A DNA stretch of 36,233 bases from Gallionella sp. GTDB lineage: Bacteria; Pseudomonadota; Gammaproteobacteria; Burkholderiales; Gallionellaceae. The stretch is from NCBI GenBank assembly GCA_030652475.1, contig JAUSAO010000042.1, positions 1-36,233 of the forward strand, read 5' to 3'. The translations under genes and the position numbers were made by a program. The notes beneath the pieces are model-generated. The model searched no databases, was not told the DNA's origin, and saw nothing but the letters and a program-made list of their open reading frames with translations. Positions 9,553 to 18,621 of the stretch are shown piece by piece (the stretch's first letter is position 1; the number at the start of each line of letters is the position of its first letter).

Positions 9553-10545
9553 ATGAACACGTATAAACCCGCTACACGCTCATCGCCCCATGCGGCAGCA
9601 GGTTTCAGCCTGGTCGAAATGATGATCTCCATCACCCTGGGAATGCTGATCATCGCGGCCCTGGTCGGCGTGTTGATCAGCAACTCACGCAGTGCCAAAA
9701 CCAACGATCGCAGCACGGAACTGCAAAGCAACGGACGGTATGCCCTGGATCACCTGCAGCGCGAACTCAGGCATGCCGGTTATCGCGGCTATACCTGGTC
9801 AGAACCAAGTACGCCCATCACCGCGATTACCCCCATTACCAATGAATGTCTGGGTGCGAGTGCGGCTGCCGGCAGCTTTGTCACCAATCTTCGCCAGGGA
9901 ATATGGGGGGCAAACGACAGCAATCCCTATTCCGGGAATTGCCTTAATGTCGGCTATGTACGCGGCGATGTGCTGGTGATCCGCCATGTAGCCCATTCAC
10001 CGCTGAGCACCAACACCACCAATGGCACTTTTTATTTCCGCTCCAGCTATGCCGTGGGCGAAATATTCAAGGGAACCGGCGCAGCGCCTCTGGCCGGTGC
10101 GCCGACACTCACCGGCGCACCGACACCACAAGCTGATTTCCAGCTACAGGAATATGTCTATTACATCGGCAGCGACGACAACGATGCCACCATTCCGGCC
10201 CTGCGCAGACGCGCCCTGGTCGGCAGCGGCATGGCAGACGAAATGGTGGCAAGCGGCATCGAACAGATGCAAGTGCAATATGGCCGGCTTGATACCGCCT
10301 TAAACACCCGCTATTTCAATGCAAATGGTATCAGCGGAAGCTCCACTGACACGCTTTTTACGGCGACCAGCTATGCATGGGACGAAGTCAATTCGGCGCG
10401 CATCTGGCTGCTGGCGCGCACTGCCAGAAGCGAGAATGGTTACAGCGACACCCGTACGTATGCCATGGGTGACCTCACCTACGGCCCGATGAACGACAAC
10501 TTTCGCCGCCAGCTGTTTACAGCGGTCATACAATTGCGCAATTAA
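9553..10545 (+). CDS. pilW: Type IV minor pilin PilW
   Basis: The 330-residue protein has a prepilin leader ending at Gly17 followed by FSLVEMMISITLGMLIIAAL, with Glu at mature position 5. The next stretch, SNGRYALDHLQRELRHAGY, is the characteristic PilW N-terminal region. A large C-terminal domain follows, as expected for this biggest minor pilin. PilW joins PilX, PilV and PilE in the tip priming complex. It is 4 bp from pilV and 11 bp from pilX. Confidence 0.9.
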   Translation: MNTYKPATRSSPHAAAGFSLVEMMISITLGMLIIAALVGVLISNSRSAKTNDRSTELQSNGRYALDHLQRELRHAGYRGYTWSEPSTPITAITPITNECLGASAAAGSFVTNLRQGIWGANDSNPYSGNCLNVGYVRGDVLVIRHVAHSPLSTNTTNGTFYFRSSYAVGEIFKGTGAAPLAGAPTLTGAPTPQADFQLQEYVYYIGSDDNDATIPALRRRALVGSGMADEMVASGIEQMQVQYGRLDTALNTRYFNANGISGSSTDTLFTATSYAWDEVNSARIWLLARTARSENGYSDTRTYAMGDLTYGPMNDNFRRQLFTAVIQLRN

Positions 10546-10556
10546 GGGCAAATGCC

Positions 10557-11162
10557 ATGCGAAATAATCAGATCCTGACCTCGCGCCGCCAGCAATCCGG
10601 CGCCACCCTGATCATCGGCATGATCATATTGATACTGCTGATGCTGATCGGTTTAACCAGCATGAAGACCTCGGACATCCAGTTTCAACTGGCGGGCAAT
10701 CTGCAATTTGAGAATGCCGCCATGAATAACGCCGAAACCACCATACACACGGCTGAAACCTGGTTAAAAACGGGGAACAATTACCGGAATGCAGGACTGG
10801 ACAGCGATGCGTGCAATAGTCGCAGCGTTAATCACCTGTACCCACTGAACAGATCCGTGACGCCCCCCACGCCATGTTTGCCTGGTTATGGCGCACCAGG
10901 CAACGACCCGCTGACCATGACCTGGACAGACGCCAACTCTCTTGCCCTCGTGGATAACAGCGGCGTGGCCAATCCCAACCAACGCTACCTTATCGAGCTT
11001 ATGTCCATTAACAACCGTCTGCTCGGCTCGGGACAGGCGGTAGGTGGTCGCTCCAACTCGGGTTGCAACCAGGTAAACACCTACCGGATCACCGCGCGCG
11101 GCACCAGCGCACGCGGCGCCACTAAATTTGTCCAGTCTTTCTACAGCGTTTTAAGCTGCTAA
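10557..11162 (+). CDS. pilX: Type IV minor pilin PilX
   Basis: The 201-residue protein has N-terminus MRNNQILTSRRQQSG, then ATLIIGMIILILLMLIGLT. It has Ala in place of Phe at mature position 1 and lacks the Glu at position 5, a known trait of PilX, which is placed at the pilus tip. Residues after the helix (QLAGNLQFENAAMNNAE) fit the PilX N-terminal domain. It is last of the tightly spaced run. The 131-bp gap before pilY1 holds a repeat-like leader element. Confidence 0.88.
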   Translation: MRNNQILTSRRQQSGATLIIGMIILILLMLIGLTSMKTSDIQFQLAGNLQFENAAMNNAETTIHTAETWLKTGNNYRNAGLDSDACNSRSVNHLYPLNRSVTPPTPCLPGYGAPGNDPLTMTWTDANSLALVDNSGVANPNQRYLIELMSINNRLLGSGQAVGGRSNSGCNQVNTYRITARGTSARGATKFVQSFYSVLSC

Positions 11163-11189
11163 CGATCATGGCAAAAACACCCCTTACGA

Positions 11190-11272
11190 TGAAACCTGCC
11201 ATGCTCGTTCCCCCACCCCCGTCCCCCCTCTCCCAAAGGCGAGGGGTACGGTTCGTCGCTTTGCGAGTTTCA
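11190..11272 (+). repeat. Intergenic leader element upstream of pilY1 (copy A)
   Basis: This stretch starts TGAAACCTG and ends CGAGTTTCA. Its centre is strongly C-rich, with a CCCCTC...GAGGGG hairpin. It is homologous to 31004-30921 upstream of trxB, in the same orientation relative to the downstream gene. The similarity continues past the element (CACATTAACC versus CACGTTAACC) almost to the ribosome-binding site. It may be a dispersed intergenic repeat or a shared 5' untranslated element. Confidence 0.65.
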
Positions 11273-11293
11273 CATTAACCACGGAGGCGCATC

Positions 11294-14200
11294 ATGTCCA
11301 AGTTTTCTTTGCAGCAGCAAAAACCCCAGATTTTTGGCCTGCTTGCCCTGTTCGGCATTACCCTGGCCGTCGTCAAGCTGTCTCTGGCCATCACCGCGTT
11401 TACCCCTGCGAATCAGCCCATAGGCTATGTTGCTCAGGATGAGGTAACCAATTACGTGCTAACCAGCGGCAACGAAACCCTGTTCCGTACCGAATACAGG
11501 CGCGATCGCTGGGGTGGTAACCTGTATGCCTATCCGCTGGACGCGGCCGGCAACGTACAAACCGCAGATGCGGAGCGCTGGGGCGGCGGGGCGGCGGCTC
11601 GCATAGACGCACAAAACTGGGATACGGGACGCTTTATCGCCACGATGAATACAGCAGGAACTGCCGTAGCCTTTCGGGCTGCCAGCCTGTCCGGCCCGGA
11701 TACAACCGCAGGAACGCAACAGGCGACATTAAAAGCCACGATCAATGCCACCGCCTATACCAGCACACAAATTGTCAATTTCCTGCGCGGTGACCGCAGC
11801 AATGAAGGCGTCGGCACACTGCGTCAGCGCAGCTCGGCACTGGGTGACATTGTTCATTCCCGCCCTTATTACGTTTCAGATACAAGCAACCCCACTGTTT
11901 TTGTCGGCGCCAATGACGGCATGCTGCATGCCATCAACGCGAGCAATGGCACGGAGCGCTGGGCCTATGTGCCGTCCATGTTGATAGGAAAACTCCGGAC
12001 GCTGGCCTATAGCCCCACCGACGCGTCCCTGACTTATGCTCACGACTATTTTGTGGACGGTCAGATCAATATTGCCAACATCACCACCTCCGGCAACAAA
12101 CGCATACTGGTCGGCGGGCTGGGCGCTGGCGGCAAGGGCCTGTTTGCTCTGGACATAACCGGCAGCACAGGACTCGGAGCCGCCAGCGAAGCCGACGTCG
12201 CCAGCAAGATACTCTGGGAGATCACCCCGAGCAGACTGAATTTTGGGGGAGCCAGTACCGCAACCACCGCCTACGGCAAACTGGGCTATACCTATGGCAC
12301 ACCCTCGATAGCCAGGATAAACATAAGCGGAACGCCAACGGATGTGGTCATCATAGGCAATGGCTATGACGAGGCTGCCACGGGCGAATCCTATCTGTTT
12401 ATCATCAATGCGGCGACGGGCGCGTTGATCAGAGCCATTCCTGCCGGCACGGCGGGTGCGGCCAATCCCAACGGCTTGTCAAACCCGGTCGCGATTGATG
12501 CAGATGGCAATGGTTATATTGACCGCGTCTACGTCGGCGACCTGAATGGCACGATGTGGAAATTTGATCTTTCCAGTTCGACCGCTGCATCGTGGAGCGC
12601 CAGTGCGCTGCTGGTAACCAGCCCTGCTCAAACGATTACCACCACTCCCGGGGTTGCCTTGCATCCCAACGGCGGCTACATGGTCAGCTTCGGTACCGGC
12701 AAAGTTTTCGCCGGTGTACAGGGCACCTACAATCCGGCTACTTCAGCCTGGACCACCGCCCCCACCGGCGATCTGGCCGACACCTCCGTCCATTATGTGT
12801 ACGGCGTATGGGATGGCGCGCCCATCGCCAATACGACCGCATTGACTCAGACCCTCAGCGAGCGCTCCTACACCGCCAACGGCGTTACCACCCGCGTGCG
12901 CCGCAGCACGGCCAATCAACCCAACTGGGCCAGCGGCGGCACCCGATACTGGAAGGTGGCATTGCCGGCAGGAGAGCGCGTGATAGGCGAAGGTTCATTC
13001 ACCGAAAACGGGCGTTTTTATTTCATTGCTTACAATCCAACCGTGACACCGTATCGTGTCCCAGGCACCACAACCGATATCTTTGGCGAGAACTGGTTAA
13101 TGGAACTCAATTACCTGACGGGCGGTAGCAGCACCTCGCCTTTTCTCGACCTGGACAGCAATTTACTGCTGAACGATGCTGACCGCATTGTCTATACGTC
13201 TGCCGACACCCTGCCGGTAGACAAGGCTATCGGTGACCCTATCCTGACCCCGAATGAAAATGGCATCCCGGTGGGCAAATGGTTGTCCAACGGTGTGCAA
13301 TCGCAACCCATACTGGTTCAGTTGCAGACACTGAATACCACCCTGTTCAATCAGAATCCGGATGTGATCTTTCCGGCCAACACGACCGTATCGCGCGGCG
13401 TGGCGGGCGGTCACTTCGACGTGGACAACTTTTACGGCACCAACAACAATTGCAGTAATGTAGACGGGGGGAGCGGCGGCGCCAAGGCCAGCGGCTCGAT
13501 AACCTTCACTTATAGCGGCAGAGAAGACCCCAGCAATCTGACCATAAGCATAGCAGGCATCGAAATCGTCAATGGCAACCCGAGCCGATCCTATGCCAGC
13601 GACATGGCCACATGGGTCAGAGATCAAATAAATAATAATTCCAAGATCTATACAGCCTCACGCAACAACGGCGTGGTAACCATTACCGCCGTTAATCAGG
13701 GCGCAGCCTACAACGGCACGATCACCGTTTCATACGCTGATGCCGCGTTGAGCTATACGGTTAATCCCCTGACAGGCGGGCTCAACCCCACCACCCCCCC
13801 TTCCTCAACTTCAAATACGTTTTGCGATTATGTGCTGCACCATCACGAATATGACGATGAGTACGACAAAACCGGGGTGAATATGCTCAACGCCAGCGAT
13901 GCGAATTACAACCTTTCCAAGGCGATTACCAGCACCTCGACCAACTTCAAGGTGCTGATGATGAATCAGTACCTGAACCCGGCGGTGAGTCTGCACATAG
14001 GCAACAACACCTACAATCCGGCCAGCTCCGTCGGCTATGTATCGATCAAGAATTATCAGGCCTCTACCGGCTTTGATATCGCCAGCGCGCCGACCTACAA
14101 CCGGACCACCATCGGCAGTCTGGCCGTCAACATGCCGGTGGATGCCTTTTCTATCCGCGACTGGTGGGGAAGCGGCGACGCGCGTGCCGGACTGCATTCT

Positions 14201-14950
14201 GTTTCTCCCGGATGCACCTGGGATGGCAGCGGAGTGGGCGCCGACATGTACCAGCCGGTCACGCCGCCCGTAAACGGGGTGGACGGGCCAGGGACGGCCG
14301 GCATCACAACGGGCGCACGGCACAACGGCGCATTAACCGTGCAAATCATCAAGGACACCACGCCTGCCAGCGCAGTCGAAGAGAATGTCGCCGGACGCCC
14401 CGAATACGGCTACCGGGTCAAACATGCGAATTTTTACCAGTATGTGCTGGTGGAATACATTTTCTATTGGCATCACCCGCGCAATATGTGCTACAGCACC
14501 TCGGCCACAGCATGGAAGAAAACCAACAACAACGGCGACGCCTGGAACACGGTTGCCCTGATGACAGGCAATGGCTGGACCAAGGCACCGCCTGAGGACA
14601 ATGCGGTATCAACGGCCAACAAGAATCCTGCGGCGGGCTCGACCGACCCGAAACTTGGCGTGCTGGGCAGCACCGGAACCGTCGTCTCAACGACGACGAC
14701 GGTGACAGGCAATGTCACCACAACGACCATCAACTATACGGATGCTACGCGGCAAACGACCACGCAAACGTCCAATAGCAATGGAACCGTGACCATCACC
14801 ACCACCCAGCATGCGGCTGACGGCACGGTCACCAGCACGACAACCAGCATCGTTGCCAATGCCGCGGGTTCGGTTAAAACCGGCGGCGACGAACGCGGCT
14901 CGCAAGCCCGGACCGGACGCGTCTCATGGCACGAGTTGATCAGAGATTGA
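11294..14950 (+). CDS. pilY1: PilY1-like type IV pilus tip adhesin
   Basis: This 1218-residue exported protein has an N-terminal hydrophobic segment (about 13-33). The PilY1 beta-propeller spans about 185-620, starting with GDIVHSRPYYV and FVGANDGMLHAINASNG. Its calcium loop D402-x-D404-x-N406-x-x-x-D410 lies in the conserved DADGNGYIDRVYVGD. PilY1 binds calcium and caps the minor-pilin tip for adhesion, twitching and surface sensing. The von Willebrand A domain usual in P. aeruginosa PilY1 is absent. The unusually long C-terminal part (620-1218) holds a small beta-rich insert (about 733-830), an acidic/His motif HHHEYDDEYD at 849-858, and a Thr-rich tail (about 1130-1200). GGAGG lies just before the ATG. 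Confidence 0.9.
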   Translation: MSKFSLQQQKPQIFGLLALFGITLAVVKLSLAITAFTPANQPIGYVAQDEVTNYVLTSGNETLFRTEYRRDRWGGNLYAYPLDAAGNVQTADAERWGGGAAARIDAQNWDTGRFIATMNTAGTAVAFRAASLSGPDTTAGTQQATLKATINATAYTSTQIVNFLRGDRSNEGVGTLRQRSSALGDIVHSRPYYVSDTSNPTVFVGANDGMLHAINASNGTERWAYVPSMLIGKLRTLAYSPTDASLTYAHDYFVDGQINIANITTSGNKRILVGGLGAGGKGLFALDITGSTGLGAASEADVASKILWEITPSRLNFGGASTATTAYGKLGYTYGTPSIARINISGTPTDVVIIGNGYDEAATGESYLFIINAATGALIRAIPAGTAGAANPNGLSNPVAIDADGNGYIDRVYVGDLNGTMWKFDLSSSTAASWSASALLVTSPAQTITTTPGVALHPNGGYMVSFGTGKVFAGVQGTYNPATSAWTTAPTGDLADTSVHYVYGVWDGAPIANTTALTQTLSERSYTANGVTTRVRRSTANQPNWASGGTRYWKVALPAGERVIGEGSFTENGRFYFIAYNPTVTPYRVPGTTTDIFGENWLMELNYLTGGSSTSPFLDLDSNLLLNDADRIVYTSADTLPVDKAIGDPILTPNENGIPVGKWLSNGVQSQPILVQLQTLNTTLFNQNPDVIFPANTTVSRGVAGGHFDVDNFYGTNNNCSNVDGGSGGAKASGSITFTYSGREDPSNLTISIAGIEIVNGNPSRSYASDMATWVRDQINNNSKIYTASRNNGVVTITAVNQGAAYNGTITVSYADAALSYTVNPLTGGLNPTTPPSSTSNTFCDYVLHHHEYDDEYDKTGVNMLNASDANYNLSKAITSTSTNFKVLMMNQYLNPAVSLHIGNNTYNPASSVGYVSIKNYQASTGFDIASAPTYNRTTIGSLAVNMPVDAFSIRDWWGSGDARAGLHSVSPGCTWDGSGVGADMYQPVTPPVNGVDGPGTAGITTGARHNGALTVQIIKDTTPASAVEENVAGRPEYGYRVKHANFYQYVLVEYIFYWHHPRNMCYSTSATAWKKTNNNGDAWNTVALMTGNGWTKAPPEDNAVSTANKNPAAGSTDPKLGVLGSTGTVVSTTTTVTGNVTTTTINYTDATRQTTTQTSNSNGTVTITTTQHAADGTVTSTTTSIVANAAGSVKTGGDERGSQARTGRVSWHELIRD

Positions 14951-15089
14951 TTAGTAAGTGGGAAGCACGATGGAGCTAGCCGCCATCCGACTGGACGAGC
15001 AAACAATACTCGTCTGGTCGCTGATTATTTGCGCTGCAGTGTAAAATACGCAATCGACTCACCTCTCACCGCCCATCAGGGAGCAGATA

Positions 15090-15503
15090 ATGAATTTTCG
15101 TGTTAGCAAGGGTTTTAGCCTGATTGAGTTGCTGGTCGTTATAGCCATTGTGGGCATACTCGCCGCCGTTGCCATACCCAGCTATAACCAGCATATCATG
15201 CGCAGTGCGCGTGTCGCTGCGCAAACCGAGCTGGTCAATCTGGCCAGTATGCAGGAAAAAATATTCCTTAATGCCAACGCCTACACCACCAGCCTTACGA
15301 CGGCATACGATGGCACAAGCAGCGGGGGACTTGGCATTACATCGGGGCAAACCCGTGATGGAAAATACAATCTGACCCTGAACGCCACCAGCCAGACTTA
15401 CACCCTGACCGCAATGCCCGTCTCCACCAAATCACAGGCGGCTGACGGCAATATTTCCATCAGTGAAAATGGCCAACGGCTCTGGAATGGTGCTGCCTGG
15501 TAA
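15090..15503 (+). CDS. pilE: Type IV pilin-like minor pilin PilE
   Basis: The 137-residue prepilin has leader MNFRVSKG cut before FSLIELLVVIAIVGILAAVA, with Glu at mature position 5. The short C-terminal domain and its place after pilY1 match PilE, the minor pilin closing fimT-pilVWXY1E clusters. It is too short and too cluster-bound to be the obvious major pilin, though that is not excluded. GGGAG lies 6-10 bases before the ATG. The 139-bp gap after pilY1 holds a GACGAG/CTCGTC inverted repeat and a possible -10 (TAAAAT at 15042), so it might have its own promoter. Confidence 0.85.
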   Translation: MNFRVSKGFSLIELLVVIAIVGILAAVAIPSYNQHIMRSARVAAQTELVNLASMQEKIFLNANAYTTSLTTAYDGTSSGGLGITSGQTRDGKYNLTLNATSQTYTLTAMPVSTKSQAADGNISISENGQRLWNGAAW

Positions 15504-15632
15504 TGAGCAATGAATTGATTTGAACCCGATAGGCTTGTGCCGCCCGACGAAGGGCATCATTGACAGGCATAAAAAATTGGGCTGCTGGTAGAATGAACCC
15601 AAATAATCCATTAGGGAGATGCTGATTTATTC

Positions 15633-15798
15633 GTCATCCCCGCGAAAGCGGGGATCCAGCAAGAAAAAGTGCCAGCGAAGCTGACAAAACGAGCCTGTAA
15701 CCCATTGCGGCGAGTTTTGAGGAACGGCCAAACATGATATTGACCCGCTTTGCGGGGGATTTTTCTATCATCTGGATTCCCGCTTTCGCGGGAATGAC
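15633..15798. repeat. MITE-like unit with 27-bp inverted ends (dRS3-like)
   Basis: The 27-bp ends, 15633-15659 and 15772-15798, are inverted copies with 25/27 matches. Each contains a 20-bp palindrome, ATCCCCGCGAAAGCGGGGAT (15636-15655) or ATTCCCGCTTTCGCGGGAAT (15776-15795). The two differences sit at paired positions, so both keep a perfect hairpin. ATTCCC-N8-GGGAAT matches the dRS3 repeat known from Neisseria. The ~110 bp between holds no gene. The 15504-15916 gap otherwise contains only the likely purT promoter. Confidence 0.75.
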
Positions 15799-15825
15799 GG
15801 GTTTTGTTCTAATGAACTATCCGGG
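15744..15825 (+). repeat. 82-bp repeat, left copy
   Basis: By eye this is identical over all 82 bases to the reverse complement of 36043-36075 joined to 36185-36233. It contains one of the ATTCCC-N8-GGGAAT palindromes and a CCCGC-TTT-GCGGG hairpin, and ends in CTATCCGGG. It extends 27 bp past the right inverted end of the 166-bp unit. Confidence 0.85.
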
Positions 15826-15877
15826 TTGATTGCAGTAGTGCTTTGTTGCGGTCATGCAAGAAAATCAAGCGCCTGTG

Positions 15878-15883
15878 TATAAT
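15878..15883 (+). promoter_or_regulatory. Possible -10 element for purT
   Basis: A TATAAT preceded by TGTG lies 34 bp before the purT ATG chosen here. No good -35 is seen at 16-18 bp. Its position inside the longer possible reading frame supports the downstream start. Confidence 0.35.
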
Positions 15884-15916
15884 TTCGTCCAGTTCACTTA
15901 CCCCGGTTTAAATGCC

Positions 15917-17116
15917 ATGCATATCATCGGTACCCCCCTCAGTCCTTCTGCGATTAAAGTCATGCTGCTTGGCAGCGGCGAACTGGGCAAGGAGGTCATC
16001 ATCGCCTTGCAACGCCTGGGGATAGAGACCATCGCGGTGGATCGCTATGCTGATGCACCCGGGCATCAGGTTGCGCATCGCGCGCATGTCATCAATATGG
16101 CGGATGGCGCGGCACTGCGCGCCTTGATCGCGCTTGAAAAACCCGATTTGATCGTCCCGGAAATCGAGGCTATCGCTACCGATATGCTGGAGCAGATCGA
16201 GCGGGAAGGGCTGGCGCGTGTCATCCCTACCGCGCGTGCCGCACGGCTGACCATGAACCGCGAAGGTATACGCCGTCTCGCCGCAGAAACTCTGGGATTG
16301 CCGACTTCCCCCTACCGTTTTGCCGACAGTCTTGAAGAAATGCGTGCAGCAGTTGAACACATCGGCTATCCGTGCATCATCAAACCGGTGATGTCGTCCT
16401 CCGGCAAGGGACAGTCCAAAGTGGATACGCCAGAGGAGGTAGATGCTGCATGGGACTACGCGGGTCATGGCAGTCGCGTGAATCAGGGCAGAGTGATCGT
16501 CGAGGGGATGATCTGTTTTGATTACGAAATTACTCAGCTCACTGTGCGTGCGCTGGCTGAGGACGGCAGCACGGAAACCCACTACTGTGATCCTATTGGT
16601 CATGTGCAGGTACAAGGTGATTATGTGGAAAGCTGGCAGCCGCAGCGAATGTCGCCGCTGGCATTACAACGCACGCGCGACATAGCCGAGAAAGTCACCC
16701 ACGATCTGGGCGGCCTGGGGCTGTTTGGCGTGGAGCTGTTCGTCAAGGGCGATGAAGTGTGGTTCAGCGAAGTCAGCCCGCGCCCGCATGACACCGGTAT
16801 GGTGACCCTGTGCTCGCAAGTTCAGAATGAGTTCGAGTTGCATGCCCGCGCCATACTCGGCCTACCGGTGGATACCACGTTGCGTGCGCCGGGTGCTTCG
16901 GCGGTGATTTACGGGCAAGTGGAAGCCGCAGGCATTGCCTTTGAGGGTGTGGCGGATGCGCTGCGCGTGCCCGGCAGCGACATCCGTCTGTTCGGCAAGC
17001 CTGCATCCTTTGCGCGCCGCCGCATGGGCGTGGCGTTAGCGACCGGCATCGACACCGATCAAGCCAGACAGCGCGCCAAACTGGCGGCTGGCAAGGTCAA
17101 GCCGGTCAAACTTTAA
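15917..17116 (+). CDS. purT: Formate-dependent phosphoribosylglycinamide formyltransferase
   Basis: PurT uses ATP and formate to formylate GAR in step three of purine synthesis, without folate. The ATP-grasp protein starts [10 protein letters not shown] and has [12 protein letters not shown] (nucleotide-fold), [16 protein letters not shown] (ATP-binding loop) and [16 protein letters not shown] (metal/ATP site). I chose the ATG at 15917, giving 399 residues, the family's usual length. The frame stays open upstream to 15854, but that stretch has no family match and contains a TATAAT. The next gene begins only 16 bp after the stop. Confidence 0.95.
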   Translation: MHIIGTPLSPSAIKVMLLGSGELGKEVIIALQRLGIETIAVDRYADAPGHQVAHRAHVINMADGAALRALIALEKPDLIVPEIEAIATDMLEQIEREGLARVIPTARAARLTMNREGIRRLAAETLGLPTSPYRFADSLEEMRAAVEHIGYPCIIKPVMSSSGKGQSKVDTPEEVDAAWDYAGHGSRVNQGRVIVEGMICFDYEITQLTVRALAEDGSTETHYCDPIGHVQVQGDYVESWQPQRMSPLALQRTRDIAEKVTHDLGGLGLFGVELFVKGDEVWFSEVSPRPHDTGMVTLCSQVQNEFELHARAILGLPVDTTLRAPGASAVIYGQVEAAGIAFEGVADALRVPGSDIRLFGKPASFARRRMGVALATGIDTDQARQRAKLAAGKVKPVKL

Positions 17117-17132
17117 CGTGGGAAGGAATAAA

Positions 17133-17504
17133 TTGATTGCCGGAATTCATCACGTCACTTTTATTACCGGCGACCTGAACCGGTCGCGTACTTTTTACGA
17201 GGGTTTGCTTGGTTTGCGGCCAGATACCAAGCGTCCGCTCATGAGCTTCGACGGGGTTTGGTATGACGTGGTGCCTGGTCAGCAGATTCATCTGATGGCG
17301 TTGCCTGACCCGGAAGCCGGTTTGCAGCGTCCCGTTCACGGCGGGCGTGATCGACATGTGGCGCTGACGGTGTCGGATTTCGATGGGTTGATGGCGCGCC
17401 TGCAGCAGGCGGGAATTGCCTATACACTCAGTCAGTCTGGCCGACGCGCCTTGTTCTGCCGCGATCCTGATCAGAATGCGCTGGAATTCATCGCGCTGGT
17501 GTGA
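17133..17504 (+). CDS. VOC (glyoxalase/bleomycin-resistance) superfamily protein
   Basis: This 123-residue protein has the single-domain vicinal oxygen chelate fold. IAGIHHVTFITGDLNRS carries the first metal-ligand histidine region. DRHVALTVSDFDGLMARL begins the second beta-alpha-beta-beta-beta half. RDPDQNALEFIAL holds the C-terminal glutamate ligand. Substrate unknown; relatives include ring-cleaving dioxygenases, glyoxalase I and fosfomycin-resistance enzymes. I chose the TTG at 17133 because GGAAGGA lies six bases upstream. A GTG at 17118 is the alternative. It overlaps zapE by four bases (GTGA), implying a purT-VOC-zapE transcript. Confidence 0.85.
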   Translation: MIAGIHHVTFITGDLNRSRTFYEGLLGLRPDTKRPLMSFDGVWYDVVPGQQIHLMALPDPEAGLQRPVHGGRDRHVALTVSDFDGLMARLQQAGIAYTLSQSGRRALFCRDPDQNALEFIALV

Positions 17505-18601
17505 GCATGCAGTCTGAAAATATGAATCCCAGAGCCTGGTATCTGGAGACGTGTGCTAAGGCGGGATTTGTTTGTGATGCGGCGCAGAGTGTGGCGGTTG
17601 ATGAGCTTGAATCGCTCTGGCAGCAACTTGTCGAATTCAAAAATAAGCGCAATCAGTTTCTCGGTCGCAGCCTGCTCAGCCCGGATGTGCCGAAAGGTCT
17701 GTATATCTGGGGCGGGGTGGGGCGCGGCAAGACTTTTCTGATGGATGGCTTTTATCGTTGCCTGCCTTACCGTCGCAAACGGCGCATCCACTTTCACAAT
17801 TTCATGGCTGAAGTTCATCATGAGATGAAACGGCTGGCCCACGAGCCTGATCCCCTGATGGCGCTGGCTGATAATATCGCGCACGACACCCGGTTGCTTT
17901 GTCTGGATGAATTGCATGTGGATGATATCGCCGATGCGATGATACTGGGACGCTTGCTCGAGGCGCTGTTCAAACGCGGTGTGGTGCTGCTCACCACCTC
18001 CAACTACCCGCCGGACGGTCTCTATCCGAACGGTTTGCAACGGCAGAATTTTTTGCCGACCATCGCATTGCTGAAGCAGGTATTAAAAGTATTACCGTTC
18101 GACGGCAATGAAGACTACCGGATGTTGCAAGGGGTGCGCGCCCCGGTTTTCGTCGTGACAGAGGATACCCGCAGGCAGATGGAACTCATGTTTCAGCGAC
18201 TGACTGCAGGCAGGTTTGCTCAGGCTGGTTTCGTTGAACTGGGGCATATCCGGATTGCCGTCAGATGTGTGGCACGCGAGATTGTCTGGTTCGATTTCAA
18301 GGAGCTGTGCGCCGGCAAACACGACCAATCCGACTATCTGCTGATTGCTCATCGCTATTCCACGGTGTTCCTTTCAGATGTCCCGGAAATGACGGAAGGG
18401 AATGCTGCCGAGGCCAGACGTTTCGCCTGGTTGATCGACGTGCTGTACGACAATCAGGTCAAGCTGGTGGCCTCATTTGCCGTGGCGTTTGAGGCGCTAT
18501 ATAAAACTGAACACGCGGACTCCCGGCGCATCACAAGCCGTTTGGCCGAGATGCAGACGCAGCGTTATCTGGCGTTTTCGCAATCATGCCGTGATATTTA
18601 A
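17501..18601 (+). CDS. zapE: Cell division protein ZapE (AFG1-like ATPase)
   Basis: The 366-residue AAA+-type ATPase has Walker A GGVGRGKT at 71-78, Walker B LLCLDELHVDD and a sensor-1-like LLTTSNYPPDGLYPNGLQR, the signature of the AFG1/ZapE family. ZapE associates with the Z ring and destabilises FtsZ polymers in an ATP-dependent way; mitochondrial relatives act in protein quality control. The GTG at 17501 overlaps the previous stop, suggesting coupling. ATG at 17507 is also possible and shifts the numbering by two. It converges on selU with only 20 bp between stop codons and no obvious terminator. Confidence 0.93.
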   Translation: MSMQSENMNPRAWYLETCAKAGFVCDAAQSVAVDELESLWQQLVEFKNKRNQFLGRSLLSPDVPKGLYIWGGVGRGKTFLMDGFYRCLPYRRKRRIHFHNFMAEVHHEMKRLAHEPDPLMALADNIAHDTRLLCLDELHVDDIADAMILGRLLEALFKRGVVLLTTSNYPPDGLYPNGLQRQNFLPTIALLKQVLKVLPFDGNEDYRMLQGVRAPVFVVTEDTRRQMELMFQRLTAGRFAQAGFVELGHIRIAVRCVAREIVWFDFKELCAGKHDQSDYLLIAHRYSTVFLSDVPEMTEGNAAEARRFAWLIDVLYDNQVKLVASFAVAFEALYKTEHADSRRITSRLAEMQTQRYLAFSQSCRDI

Positions 18602-18621
18602 CTGTATTAATCATCTTAATA

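Noticed and set aside
11190-11272. Degraded 5' part of pilY1 encoding the missing vWA domain
   Set aside because: The 131-bp gap is a repeat-like element and is far too short; no vWA motif in any frame.
14995-15015. Terminator between pilY1 and pilE
   Set aside because: The GACGAG/CTCGTC stem is short and is not followed by a T-run.
15854-15916. N-terminal extension of purT
   Set aside because: It lies outside the family's length, has no ribosome-binding site and contains a TATAAT.
15504-15916. CRISPR array or IS element
   Set aside because: The repeats are inverted palindromic units, not regularly spaced direct repeats, and no cas or transposase gene is nearby.
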